Source: Immundisolibacterales bacterium (GTDB lineage Bacteria > Pseudomonadota > Gammaproteobacteria > HK1). From it: 64,000 nucleotides of DNA. Positions within the stretch are counted from its first letter, which is position 1; every line of letters starts with the position of its first letter. Shown here piece after piece: positions 16,846-25,786 of this stretch. Below the pieces are notes generated by a model. It was not told the origin of the DNA, made no database searches, and saw only the letters and a list, made by a program, of their open reading frames with translations. The position numbers and the translations under genes are program-made. The stretch is taken from contig JAPOPW010000055.1 in the NCBI GenBank assembly GCA_026712715.1, positions 1-64,000 on the forward strand, read 5' to 3'.

Positions 16846-18028
16846 GCACGTGCCGGGCGCGGGCGGCGGCGCGGGCGGCAGCGGACCGGGGTCCGGAGCC
16901 GGATCCCGATCCGATTCCGCGTCCGGGGGCTCCTGCTCCGATTCGGGTTCCGGTTCCGGATATCGCCGCAGCGGCGGTCCCGGCCACGGCCGCGAGCGCG
17001 ACCACCCGCGCCGCCGGCGCGGGCTGCCGATGCCCGCCTCGACGGAGGGGTGGCTCCTCGTCGTCATCGTCGTCATCTGCGCGGCGCTCGGGCTCGCCAC
17101 CGACACCTTCCTCACCCTCGTCAACGTGTTCGACCTCCTCAACATCAGCGCCATCAACCTCATCTTCGCGGCGGGGCTCCTCGTGGTCCTCGTCGCGGGC
17201 GGGATCGACATCTCGTTCGCGGTCGGCGCGTCGGTCGTCCAGTACCTGACCGCGCTCGCGGTCATGTCCCTCCTCGGGGGCGGGAGCTGGGTGTCCGGAA
17301 TCGCGTTCGCGATGGCCTTCGGCTTCCTCCTCGGCGCGTTCAACGCAGCCCTCATCCACCACTTCCGGATCATCTCGATCGTGGTGACCATCGCCACCTT
17401 CAACGTGTTCTTCGGCTTCCTCATGTTCTTCACCCGGGGGGTCTCGATCTACGACCTCCCGGACTGGTGGCTCGACCGGGTGATCCTCTTCGAGTACGAG
17501 ACCGCGAGCGGGGACTTCGCGGAGATCACCCTCCCGGTCGTCGCGACGGTGGCCGTCGTGCTCGCGACCTGGGTGCTGCTCCGGCGGCTCAACGTCGGGC
17601 GGCAGCTCTTCGCGCTCGGGGACAACCCCGAGGGCGCGCGCCGCATCGGGGTCAATATCGCCGCGATGCACTACCTCGCGTACGGGTGGCTCGGTATCTG
17701 CGCCGGCATCGCGGGGCTCATGCAGGCGCACTACGTCCAGGAAGTGGTGCCGAACGCGCTCTACGGGCGCGAGCTCGACGTGCTCGCCGCCGTCGTCCTC
17801 GGCGGCGCCCGGCTCGGGGGCGGACGCGGGACGATCCTCGGGGTCATCCTCGGGGTGCTCCTCATCGCGATCACCCAGAACGGGCTCAACCTCCTCGGGA
17901 TCTCCCCCTACGCGTTCCAGATGCTCATCGGGGTCGTGCTCCTCGCCGCGATCACGACGACCAACGTCTCGTGGGAAGCGCTCCTCGGCCGCGGCGGCGT
18001 GATGCGGCGGAGCCGGGGCCGGGTGTGA
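16838..18028 (+). CDS. Sugar ABC transporter permease (RbsC/LsrC-like)
   Basis: Multi-TM; LVVLVAGGIDISFAVGASV, EGARRIGVNIAAMHYLAYGWLGICAGIAGLM; overlaps upstream gene; Gly/Ser-rich N-terminus. Confidence 0.9.
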   Translation: MTEHVPGAGGGAGGSGPGSGAGSRSDSASGGSCSDSGSGSGYRRSGGPGHGRERDHPRRRRGLPMPASTEGWLLVVIVVICAALGLATDTFLTLVNVFDLLNISAINLIFAAGLLVVLVAGGIDISFAVGASVVQYLTALAVMSLLGGGSWVSGIAFAMAFGFLLGAFNAALIHHFRIISIVVTIATFNVFFGFLMFFTRGVSIYDLPDWWLDRVILFEYETASGDFAEITLPVVATVAVVLATWVLLRRLNVGRQLFALGDNPEGARRIGVNIAAMHYLAYGWLGICAGIAGLMQAHYVQEVVPNALYGRELDVLAAVVLGGARLGGGRGTILGVILGVLLIAITQNGLNLLGISPYAFQMLIGVVLLAAITTTNVSWEALLGRGGVMRRSRGRV

Positions 18029-19077
18029 GCGGACCGGAGTCGAGCGGGCGGAACGCGGCCGGGACCGGCGCGGCCGCGCCGCGCGGGCTCAACCTCGCCG
18101 CGCTCCTTCGCACCGGGCGCGGAGAGTACGTCGGGCTCGGGTTCCTCCTCGTCGCGGTGCTCGTCCTCTTCGGCTGGACGACCCCGCGCTTCCTCTCCCT
18201 CGCGACGTTCCAGTCGATCGCGTTCCAGATGCCGGAGCTCGGAATCCTGACCCTCGCGATGCTCATCCCGATCCTCTCGGGGGGCCTCAACCTCGCGGTC
18301 ACCTTCTCGGCCAACATCTGCGGGCTCGCCGCAGCGTGGATCCTCCAGTCCCTCGGCGGCCCGGACGCAGGCGTCGTCGCCTTCGCCCTCGCCCTCGCGG
18401 GCGCCCTCGCCCTCGGCACCTTCATCGGGTGGACGATGGGGATCATCGTCGCCTACGTCGGCGCCCATCCCATCCTGGTCTCGCTCGCCTACATGATCTT
18501 CCTTCGCGGGGTGGGCGAGTTCCTCACCCGCGGCGGCGACATCTCGGGGTTCCCGGAGTTCGTCGGGGACATCGGCCACGGCACCGCGCTCGGCATCCCC
18601 ATCCCCTTCCTCATCTTCGCGGGGTGCGCGGCGTGGTGGCACGTGCTCCTCGGCCGCGCGCCGCTCGGTTTCTCCATCTACATGGTGGGGTCGAACATCG
18701 AGGCGACCCGCTACTCCGGGGTCGACACGCGGCGCACCCTTACCCTCATCTACACCCTCTCCGGGCTCATGTGCGCGGTCGCGGGGGTGGTGATGCTGAC
18801 CCGGTTCAACTCCGTCCGGGTCGGGCACGGCGAGGCATACCTCCTCATCACCGTGCTCGCCTGCTTCCTCGGCGGGGTGGATCCCTTCGGCGGGTTCGGG
18901 AGGACCGCATCGGTGGTGCTCGCCCTCGTCATCCTCCAGGTCATCTCGTCGGGGCTCAACCTCCTCGGCGCGAACCAGCACCTCGCGACCGCCCTGTGGG
19001 GGAGCTTCCTCGTGGTGGTGATGGTCGCCCGCTTCATCGTCCTGCGCATCCGGGCCGGGCCGAACCGCGACTCATGA
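18025..19077 (+). CDS. Sugar ABC transporter permease (RbsC/LsrD-like)
   Basis: ILSGGLNLAVTFSANICGLAAAW, MVGSNIEATRYSGVDTRRTLTLIYTLSG; GTG start overlapping upstream TGA. Confidence 0.9.
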   Translation: MSGPESSGRNAAGTGAAAPRGLNLAALLRTGRGEYVGLGFLLVAVLVLFGWTTPRFLSLATFQSIAFQMPELGILTLAMLIPILSGGLNLAVTFSANICGLAAAWILQSLGGPDAGVVAFALALAGALALGTFIGWTMGIIVAYVGAHPILVSLAYMIFLRGVGEFLTRGGDISGFPEFVGDIGHGTALGIPIPFLIFAGCAAWWHVLLGRAPLGFSIYMVGSNIEATRYSGVDTRRTLTLIYTLSGLMCAVAGVVMLTRFNSVRVGHGEAYLLITVLACFLGGVDPFGGFGRTASVVLALVILQVISSGLNLLGANQHLATALWGSFLVVVMVARFIVLRIRAGPNRDS

Positions 19078-20310
19078 CGTCGGGCCGGGGCCGGGACCGC
19101 CGGCCGGCGACTCCGGCGGTGGCGGCCGGCGCCGCAGCGTCTCCGGCACCAGCCACGCGGAGACCGCGGCCCCCGCGAAGCCGACCGCGCCCGCGAGCCC
19201 GAGGGTTGCGCCGAGAGCGAAGACGCCGGTCACCGCGCTGAAGACGAAGGGGCCGGCCGCGTGGCCCGTGTCGCCGAGGAGGCGCCACACCCCCAGGAAC
19301 TCCCCGCGGTTCGTGCGCGGAGACAGATCCGCCCCCAGGGCCATGATGATCCCGGTACCGAACCCGTTTCCGATCCCGGCGAGGAGCGCGACTGCAAGAT
19401 AGGTCCAGAAGGTGGAGGTGAACGGCATCAGGGCGAGGCTCGCGCCAAGAATTGCGAGCGACGGCACGAGGCTCCACTTTCGCCCCCGGAAGTCCATCAG
19501 CCGCCCCGCCGGATAGAACATCGCGGCATCGACGGCGGACGAGAGACCGAAGACGAGCCCGATGCTCGCCGCGTCGAGCCCGATCGCCTCCCCCCAGAGC
19601 GGGATGAGCACCTGGCGGGCGGAGCGCACGAACTGCATCGAGACCGACGCGATTCCGCCGCGCGTGAACTCGCGCCGATGGTCGCGGAGGATCCGGGCGA
19701 TGACTGCGCCGTGCGGCTGGGAGCCGCCCCGCGCGCGCACCCGCGAGCGCCGCACGAAGATGGCGATGAGCACCAGGCCGGCCACGTTGAGCAGCGCGGC
19801 GGCGACAAACGCGACGGGATATCCGTACACCTCGGCGACGAGGCCGCCCGCCGCCGGGCCGACGAAGAGCCCCACCCGCTGAATGCCGGCGAGCAGGGTG
19901 ATCGCGCGCCCCCGGTACGCGACCGGGCACTGCCGCGCCACGTAGTTGAGCCGCCCCAGCATGAGGGCGCCGAAGCCCGCCCCGAGGACGAGGGCGAACG
20001 CGCCGAGCATCCAGGGCGTCCCGGCAAGGGCGATGCCGGTGCAGGCGACGGCGACGAGCACGATCCCCGCCACCATCGTGATCTTGTCCCCGAGGCGGGT
20101 GACCGCGACGCCGGACGGCAGGTCGGAGATCATGGTGCCGATGCCGCGCATGCCGAGCACCGCGGCGGCGGCGGCCGGACCGCCCCCGACCTCGAGCACG
20201 AGGAGCGGCAGCAGGATGAGAGTCGCCTGGTACCCGATCGCGATGCAGACGGCCGGCGCGTAGACGGAGAAGGTCAGGCGCCGGAAGGCGGCCCGCGCTC
20301 CCGATGGCAT
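19072..20310 (-). CDS. MFS transporter
   Basis: 12-TM hydrophobic pattern; GMRGIGTMISDLPSGVAVTRLGDKITMV; LMLGRLNYVARQCPVAYRGRAITLLAGIQR. Confidence 0.85.
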   Translation of the reverse strand: MPSGARAAFRRLTFSVYAPAVCIAIGYQATLILLPLLVLEVGGGPAAAAAVLGMRGIGTMISDLPSGVAVTRLGDKITMVAGIVLVAVACTGIALAGTPWMLGAFALVLGAGFGALMLGRLNYVARQCPVAYRGRAITLLAGIQRVGLFVGPAAGGLVAEVYGYPVAFVAAALLNVAGLVLIAIFVRRSRVRARGGSQPHGAVIARILRDHRREFTRGGIASVSMQFVRSARQVLIPLWGEAIGLDAASIGLVFGLSSAVDAAMFYPAGRLMDFRGRKWSLVPSLAILGASLALMPFTSTFWTYLAVALLAGIGNGFGTGIIMALGADLSPRTNRGEFLGVWRLLGDTGHAAGPFVFSAVTGVFALGATLGLAGAVGFAGAAVSAWLVPETLRRRPPPPESPAGGPGPGPTS

Positions 20311-20522
20311 CGGTCGGGCCAGGTCAACGCCTCCCGATCCGGCGCCCTGGAGAGCGACTCGAGCGCGGGCGGCGCAGCAATCGGCGAGGCCCGAAGTTCA
20401 TGTCCTGGGAACGCCGGCTACTTCGGCGGCAATCGTGCCAATGGCGGCGAGCGCCGCGCCCTCGCGGCGAGAGGAGCGGAGCCCGCCGGTGCCGGCGGGC
20501 CGGAACCGGCTCTAGCGGGGGC

Positions 20523-21788
20523 TCAATCGGCGGCGCTCTTGCGGGCCGCCGCGAGCGCGTCGAAGGTCGCGGCCTTGACCGCCGCCGGCACCACCGGCAC
20601 GTCGTCGCGGTCGATCGGGGGCATGAACCGCTTGCGCGCCACCGCCGCCTCGATGTGGGGCGCGAGCGACGACGCCTTGCGCGCCTCGCGCGACGCCGCG
20701 TCGGCCTGGAACTTCGGCATCACCGTCCGGGCGAAGAGCTCGAGCGACTCGCAGATGTTCGAGTGGGAATTGCGCCCCGCCTGTTGCATGAAGATCACCT
20801 GGTCGACCCCCGCCTCCTGGAGCTCCCGGAGGTGGCGCTCCATGTCGGCCGGGGTCCCGATCCCCGCCCCGTCGAACTCCGCCCGCGCGAGGGCGGCCTG
20901 GATGAGGCGGTCGGACGCGTCGCCGCGCTTCTGCACGAACTCGTTCCACATGTCGCTGTAGCCGGGGACGAAGTCCTCCGCCACCAGCTTCTGCTGCGCA
21001 TAGCGGAAGAACTCGAAGTGGTCCTGGCCCCGGCGGATCGCCTCGGCGCGGTCCTCGTGCATCGAGAAGGCGGACACCATCGCGAGGTTCGCGTTGACGG
21101 TGTGCCCGAGCGGCACGCACTCCTCGCTCGCGATGATGTCGTAGTAGACCTGCGACCATGTCCGCGCCTCGTCCGGGTCGAGGAAGGAGAACGCGAGCGC
21201 GCCGACCCCGTTCCGGGCTGCGATCTTGATGGTGTCGCGATTGGTGCAGGCCATCCAGATGGGCGGATGCGGGCGCTGCAGCGGCTTCGGGAGGACGTTG
21301 CGGCAGGGCATGGAGAAGCCCTCCCCCTCGAAGCCGGGATAGGGGGTCAGCACCATCATGTTGCAGATCTGCTCGGCCGCCTCCAGGGACCGCGCCCGCT
21401 TCGTCTTGGCCTTGATGCCGAACGCGCCGAGCTCGAGCCGGGTGGCCCCCTCCCCGATGCCGAGGTCCACCCGGCCGTCCGAGAGGAGGTCGAGGGTCGC
21501 GACGCACTCGGCGGTGCGGGCGGGGTGGTTGTAGCTCGGGATCACCTGGCGGATGCCATGCCCTAGCCGGATCCCCGAGGTGCGGGCGGCGGCCGCGGCG
21601 AGGAACACCTCCGGGGCCGACGAGTGCGAGTACTCGTCCAGAAAATGGTGCTCCACCTCCCAGGCGTAGTCGAAGCCGAGGCGGTCGGCAAGGACCACCT
21701 GCTCGAGCGCCTCCTTGAACAGGCGGTGCTCGTCGCCTTCGCCCCACGGCTTGGGCAGTTGAAGCTCGTAGAAGACCCCGAAGCGCAT
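20523..21788 (-). CDS. LLM-class flavin-dependent oxidoreductase (luciferase-like monooxygenase)
   Basis: MRFGVFYELQLPKPW...LADRLGFDYAWEVEHHFLDEYSHSSAPEVFLAAAAARTSGIRLGHGI...LDLLSDGRVDLGIGEG. Confidence 0.9.
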   Translation of the reverse strand: MRFGVFYELQLPKPWGEGDEHRLFKEALEQVVLADRLGFDYAWEVEHHFLDEYSHSSAPEVFLAAAAARTSGIRLGHGIRQVIPSYNHPARTAECVATLDLLSDGRVDLGIGEGATRLELGAFGIKAKTKRARSLEAAEQICNMMVLTPYPGFEGEGFSMPCRNVLPKPLQRPHPPIWMACTNRDTIKIAARNGVGALAFSFLDPDEARTWSQVYYDIIASEECVPLGHTVNANLAMVSAFSMHEDRAEAIRRGQDHFEFFRYAQQKLVAEDFVPGYSDMWNEFVQKRGDASDRLIQAALARAEFDGAGIGTPADMERHLRELQEAGVDQVIFMQQAGRNSHSNICESLELFARTVMPKFQADAASREARKASSLAPHIEAAVARKRFMPPIDRDDVPVVPAAVKAATFDALAAARKSAAD

Positions 21789-21870
21789 GTCGAACGTCCC
21801 GATTTCATCGTGCCGAGCCCAAGAGCATGGCATTGTCGCGCGGGTTCGGCAACGATAGGGGGCTCGCCGG

Positions 21871-22065
21871 CAGGGCCATTTCACGCTGGCCGGGGCAAGG
21901 CCCCTCTCCCCCCGGGAGAGGGGTTTGGGGTGAGGGGAGGACGACCGTCGGCGCACTTGCGGGGAGGTTCCTCGGCCTCGGCCCCTCACCCCCGGCCCCT
22001 TTCCCGAGGGGAGAGGGGAGACGGCACGCACGCTCCCGGCCGATGGCCAGCGTGAAATGACCCTG
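21871..22065. mobile_element. MITE-like non-autonomous element with 21-bp TIRs and 9-bp target duplication
   Basis: Left TIR CAGGGCCATTTCACGCTGGCC (21871-21891), right TIR rc CAGGGTCATTTCACGCTGGCC (22045-22065), 20/21 match; direct repeat GCTCGCCGG at 21862-21870 and 22066-22074; internal inverted arms at 21901-21937 and 21982-22018. Confidence 0.8.
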
Positions 22066-22107
22066 GCTCGCCGGGACCGGACGAATCATCCGCGGAAAGG
22101 AAGTGCA

Positions 22108-22776
22108 TTGAGCGAAGCGAGGGGAGATCCGACCGGATTCGTGCCGCCCGTCATCGGCCTCACGGGCGGGATCGCGGCCGGGAAGTCCACGGTCTCGGAG
22201 CGGCTCGCCGCCCGCGGCGCGCACGTCGTCGACGCGGACCGGGTAGGGCACCGGGTGCTCATGCGCGGGGGCGAAGCCTACGCGAGGGTGGTTGCCTCGT
22301 TCGGGGCGGAGATCCTGGACGAGACGGAGGAGATCGTGCGCCCGCGTCTCGGACGGCTCGTGTTCGCCGACACGGCGCGCCTCGCCGAGCTCAACCGCCT
22401 GACCCACCCCCCGATGGCGGAGCGGATGCGGCGCGAGTTCGCCGAAGTCCGGAGCCGCCCGTCCCCCCCGCCGTTCATCGTCCTCGACGCGGCGGTGCTG
22501 TTCGAGGCGGGGTGGGACGCGCTCTGCGACGAGGTGTGGACGGTGAGCGCTCATCCTGCGAGGGCGCTCGAGCGCCTCGTCGCCCGCAACCGGCTCACTC
22601 CCGACGCGGCCCGCGCCCGCATCGAAGCCCAGCTCGCGAACGCGGAGCGCGAGGCGCGCGCGCACCGCGTCATCCGCAACGACGGCACCCTCGATGAGCT
22701 CGCCGCGGCCGCAGACTCCCTGGCTGCGGCAATATGCAGCGGCGCTTGTGCGTTCGCGCCGCCCCCGCTACGCTGA
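22108..22776 (+). CDS. coaE: Dephospho-CoA kinase
   Basis: VIGLTGGIAAGKSTVSERLAARGAHVVDADRVGHRVL...LDAAVLFEAGWDALCDEVWTV; start assumed at TTG 22108 because ATG 22057 lies in the TIR. Confidence 0.88.
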   Translation: MSEARGDPTGFVPPVIGLTGGIAAGKSTVSERLAARGAHVVDADRVGHRVLMRGGEAYARVVASFGAEILDETEEIVRPRLGRLVFADTARLAELNRLTHPPMAERMRREFAEVRSRPSPPPFIVLDAAVLFEAGWDALCDEVWTVSAHPARALERLVARNRLTPDAARARIEAQLANAEREARAHRVIRNDGTLDELAAAADSLAAAICSGACAFAPPPLR

Positions 22777-22817
22777 ACCGGTTCGGAGGCGAGCTAGAGA
22801 AGAGGAGAGAATCTGCG

Positions 22818-23897
22818 ATGGACCTTGGTCTGTTCACCATGCCCCTGCACCCTCCGGGGGCCAATTTCACCGAATCCCTCAAGGCGGATCTCGACCAGAT
22901 CGTCAAGCTCGACGAGCTCGGCTACTCCGAGGCGTGGATCGGTGAGCACTTCACTTCGGAGTGGGAGAACATTCCCTCGCCGGAACTGCTCATCGCGCAG
23001 GCGATCCCGCTGACGAAGCAGATTCGGCTGGGGACCGGGGTGAGCTGCATGCCCAACCACGATCCCTTCGTCCTCGCCCACCGAATCGCCCAGCTCGACC
23101 ACATGTCGGAAGGCCGGCTCAACTGGGGTGTCGGCACCGGGAGCTTCCCCGGCGACATGCGGGTATTCGGCTACTGGGGGGACAATCCGGCGGTCGACAG
23201 CCGTGTCTACACGCGGGCCGCCCTGGACACGATCCTCCAGCTCTGGACCGATCCGAAGCCCGGGGTGTACGAGAGCGAGGGATTCAGCTTCACGATTCCC
23301 GAGCCCGAGGATGACGTCGGGCTGCGTGCCCACGTCAGGCCGTACCAGCTGCCGCACCCGCCGATTGGAGTGGCGGGAGTGTCCCCGCGGTCGTCCACCC
23401 TCAAGATGGCGGCCAGCCGAGGGTGGATCCCGATGTCCATCAACCTGATTCCGCCGGTCCTGCTGAAGACCCACTGGGACGCCATCGAGGAGGGCGCTCG
23501 CGAAGCGGGGCGGGAACCGGACTGTGGCGCGTGGCGGGTGGCGCGCGAGGTACTCGTCGCCGAGTCGGGGGCCGAGGCGAGAAAACTCGCCCGCGAGGGC
23601 ATCCTCGCCCGCGATTTCAAGGACTACTTCTTCAAGCTCCTCCCGAAGGTCGGAATGCTGGGGCTCCTGAAGAACGACCCCGACATGTCCGACGCCGAGG
23701 TGACGATCGACTATCTCATCGACAACGTGTTCATCGTCGGCAGCGTGGACGAGGTGGCGCAGCAGATCAACGATCTCCGGGGCGAGATCGGCGAGTTCGG
23801 GACCCTGCTCGCGATGGGCCACGAGTGGGAGCCCTACGGCGCCTGGTACGAGTCGATGGCCCTGCTCAAGAACGAGGTGCTGCCCAAGGTCTCGTAA
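22818..23897 (+). CDS. LLM-class flavin-dependent oxidoreductase (luciferase-like)
   Basis: MDLGLFTMPLHPPGANFTESLKADLDQIVKLDELGYSEAWIGEHFTSEWENIPSPELLIAQA...AQLDHMSEGRLNWGVGTG. Confidence 0.9.
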   Translation: MDLGLFTMPLHPPGANFTESLKADLDQIVKLDELGYSEAWIGEHFTSEWENIPSPELLIAQAIPLTKQIRLGTGVSCMPNHDPFVLAHRIAQLDHMSEGRLNWGVGTGSFPGDMRVFGYWGDNPAVDSRVYTRAALDTILQLWTDPKPGVYESEGFSFTIPEPEDDVGLRAHVRPYQLPHPPIGVAGVSPRSSTLKMAASRGWIPMSINLIPPVLLKTHWDAIEEGAREAGREPDCGAWRVAREVLVAESGAEARKLAREGILARDFKDYFFKLLPKVGMLGLLKNDPDMSDAEVTIDYLIDNVFIVGSVDEVAQQINDLRGEIGEFGTLLAMGHEWEPYGAWYESMALLKNEVLPKVS

Positions 23898-24242
23898 GGC
23901 GGGCATGGCCCGGGGGACGTGGCCAAACTCGGGGGCCATATCAGGGGCCAAGCGGCGGACCCGTCCGGGGTGCATGTCGGGGGGGCAAGCCGGGCTGAAG
24001 GCTCGCAACCCCGACCTCCCCGCACCGCGACGGGATGCGCGCACCGCCCGCTCTACGGTGGGTTCGCGTACCACACCATAGGCGCCGGGGTAGTCCCGGC
24101 CGGAGCCATCGAGCGCCGACCGTGTCGGGCGGGCGGGTGCGCGCTCCCCGGTTCGTTTATCCTCCGCGGTTCCGTGGTGGCTGGCCAGCATGTATTCTGG
24201 AGGGCCATCCTTTGACCAACCGGAACACACCGGAGGACCAAC

Positions 24243-25736
24243 ATGTTCGAGATGAAACGAACCCTGGCCTTGGCCACCGTCGGCGCCGCGGCCCTCGGCG
24301 CGGCCGCGTTCGCGCCCGTCGCCGGCGCCGAAATGAAGCACGAAGGCGTCACCGTCAACATCCTGACCCGACCGGGGCCCGTTATCGCCGGCCGCCTCGA
24401 GGAGCGGGGCGAAGAGTTCAAGGCGGCGACCGGCGCGACCATCAAGGTCGCGACCGTCCCGTTCGCCGACCTCTTCCAGAAGCTGCTGACCGACTGGTCG
24501 ACCGGCACGAACTCGATCGACGTCGGGGTGTTCGCCTCCGGGTGGGCGGTCGAGCTCGCGGACAGCGGCCTCCTCGCCGACTTGAGCGACTTCGTGGCGA
24601 ACGACCCGGGCATCCAGTTCGACGACATCGCGCCCTACTTCCGGGAGTTCAACCAGAAGATCGACGGCAAGACCTACCTCATCACCGTCGACGGCGACTT
24701 CCACATGCTGTACTACCGGACCGACGTGCTGGAGAAGAACGGCCTCGAGCCGCCGGACACCTGGGACGAGTACCTCGAGGTGGCGGCCGCCGTGCACGGT
24801 CAGGACATGAACGGCGACGGCGAGGGCGACTACGGCTCGTGCCTGTTCAAGAAGCGCAACGCGCAGAGCTTCTGGCTGAGCCTGTCCGTCGCCGGGGCGT
24901 TCCTCCAGACCCAGGGCACGGGCCAGGGCATCTTCTTCGACACCGAGACGATGGAGCCGCTGGTCAGGAACGAAGGCTTCGCCGAAGCGCTCCGGATCCT
25001 CAAGGCGACCGGACAGTACGGCCCGCCCGACGAGCTCAACCTCGACGTGACGGACACCCGGCCCATCGTGCTCTCCGGGCGCTGCGCCCTCCTCCTCGAA
25101 TGGGGTGACATCGGCCCGCTCTCCATCGACGAGGAACAGTCGAAGATCAAGGGTCTCGTCGCCTCCAAGATCCTGCCGGGCTCGACCCGGGTGGTGGACC
25201 GGGCGACCGGGAAGCTCGTCGACTGCACGCCGGAGCTCTGCCCGCACGCGATCGACGGCGTCAACCACACCCCGTTCGCCGCGTTCGGCGGCTGGTCGGG
25301 AGCGGTCAACGCCAAGGCCGACTCGAAGGTCATCGCAGCCGCGTACGACTTCCTGTCCTACATGAACTCGCCGGAGCAGTCCAACTACGACGTGACCCTG
25401 GGCTGGACGGGCTACGACCCGTACCGGATCTCGCAGTTCGAGAACGTCCAGCTATGGGTCGACCAGGGCTTCTCGAAGGAAGGGGCGGAGAACTACCTCG
25501 GGGCCATCGCGCAGAGCCTCAACAGCCCGAACATGGCCTCCGACCTTCGCATCCCGGGCACCCAGCAGTACGAGGGCATCTGCCTCGACCGCGAGGTCGC
25601 CCGCTTCCTCGCCGACGAGATCTCGGTCGAGGAGACGATGGACAACATCTACGAGTGCTGGGAGGAGGTCACCGAGGACTTCGGCCGCGAGCGTCAGGCG
25701 GCGCTGTACCGCTCGTCCCTCGGTATCACAAACTAG
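24243..25736 (+). CDS. Extracellular solute-binding protein, family 1 (sugar ABC transporter)
   Basis: Signal peptide MKRTLALATVGAAALGAAAFAPVAGAE; VDGDFHMLYYRTDVLEKNGLEPPDTWDEYLEVAAAV. Confidence 0.9.
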   Translation: MFEMKRTLALATVGAAALGAAAFAPVAGAEMKHEGVTVNILTRPGPVIAGRLEERGEEFKAATGATIKVATVPFADLFQKLLTDWSTGTNSIDVGVFASGWAVELADSGLLADLSDFVANDPGIQFDDIAPYFREFNQKIDGKTYLITVDGDFHMLYYRTDVLEKNGLEPPDTWDEYLEVAAAVHGQDMNGDGEGDYGSCLFKKRNAQSFWLSLSVAGAFLQTQGTGQGIFFDTETMEPLVRNEGFAEALRILKATGQYGPPDELNLDVTDTRPIVLSGRCALLLEWGDIGPLSIDEEQSKIKGLVASKILPGSTRVVDRATGKLVDCTPELCPHAIDGVNHTPFAAFGGWSGAVNAKADSKVIAAAYDFLSYMNSPEQSNYDVTLGWTGYDPYRISQFENVQLWVDQGFSKEGAENYLGAIAQSLNSPNMASDLRIPGTQQYEGICLDREVARFLADEISVEETMDNIYECWEEVTEDFGRERQAALYRSSLGITN

Positions 25737-25786
25737 CGCAGGACCCGTCCCACCACGAGCGAGAGCGAGACCGAGCCAGGTAAATC

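Noticed and set aside
15334-17433. 699-aa minus-strand ORF
   Set aside because: Antisense shadow of the sugar ABC ATPase and permease genes
19072-19077. Convergent stops sharing the palindrome TCATGA (also TGATCA at 46095-46100)
   Set aside because: Real, but common in compact genomes; not unusual enough to list as a finding
22057-22107. coaE N-terminal extension MTLARRDRTNHPRKGSA
   Set aside because: Begins within the transposon-like TIR; conserved CoaE sequence starts further downstream
20522-23897. Possible bioluminescence or quorum system from two luciferase-like genes
   Set aside because: LLM flavin monooxygenases are a broad family; there are no luxA/B pair, luxCDE or luxI/R genes nearby
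22794-25268. 824-aa minus-strand ORF
   Set aside because: Antisense shadow of the luciferase-like gene and the solute-binding protein gene
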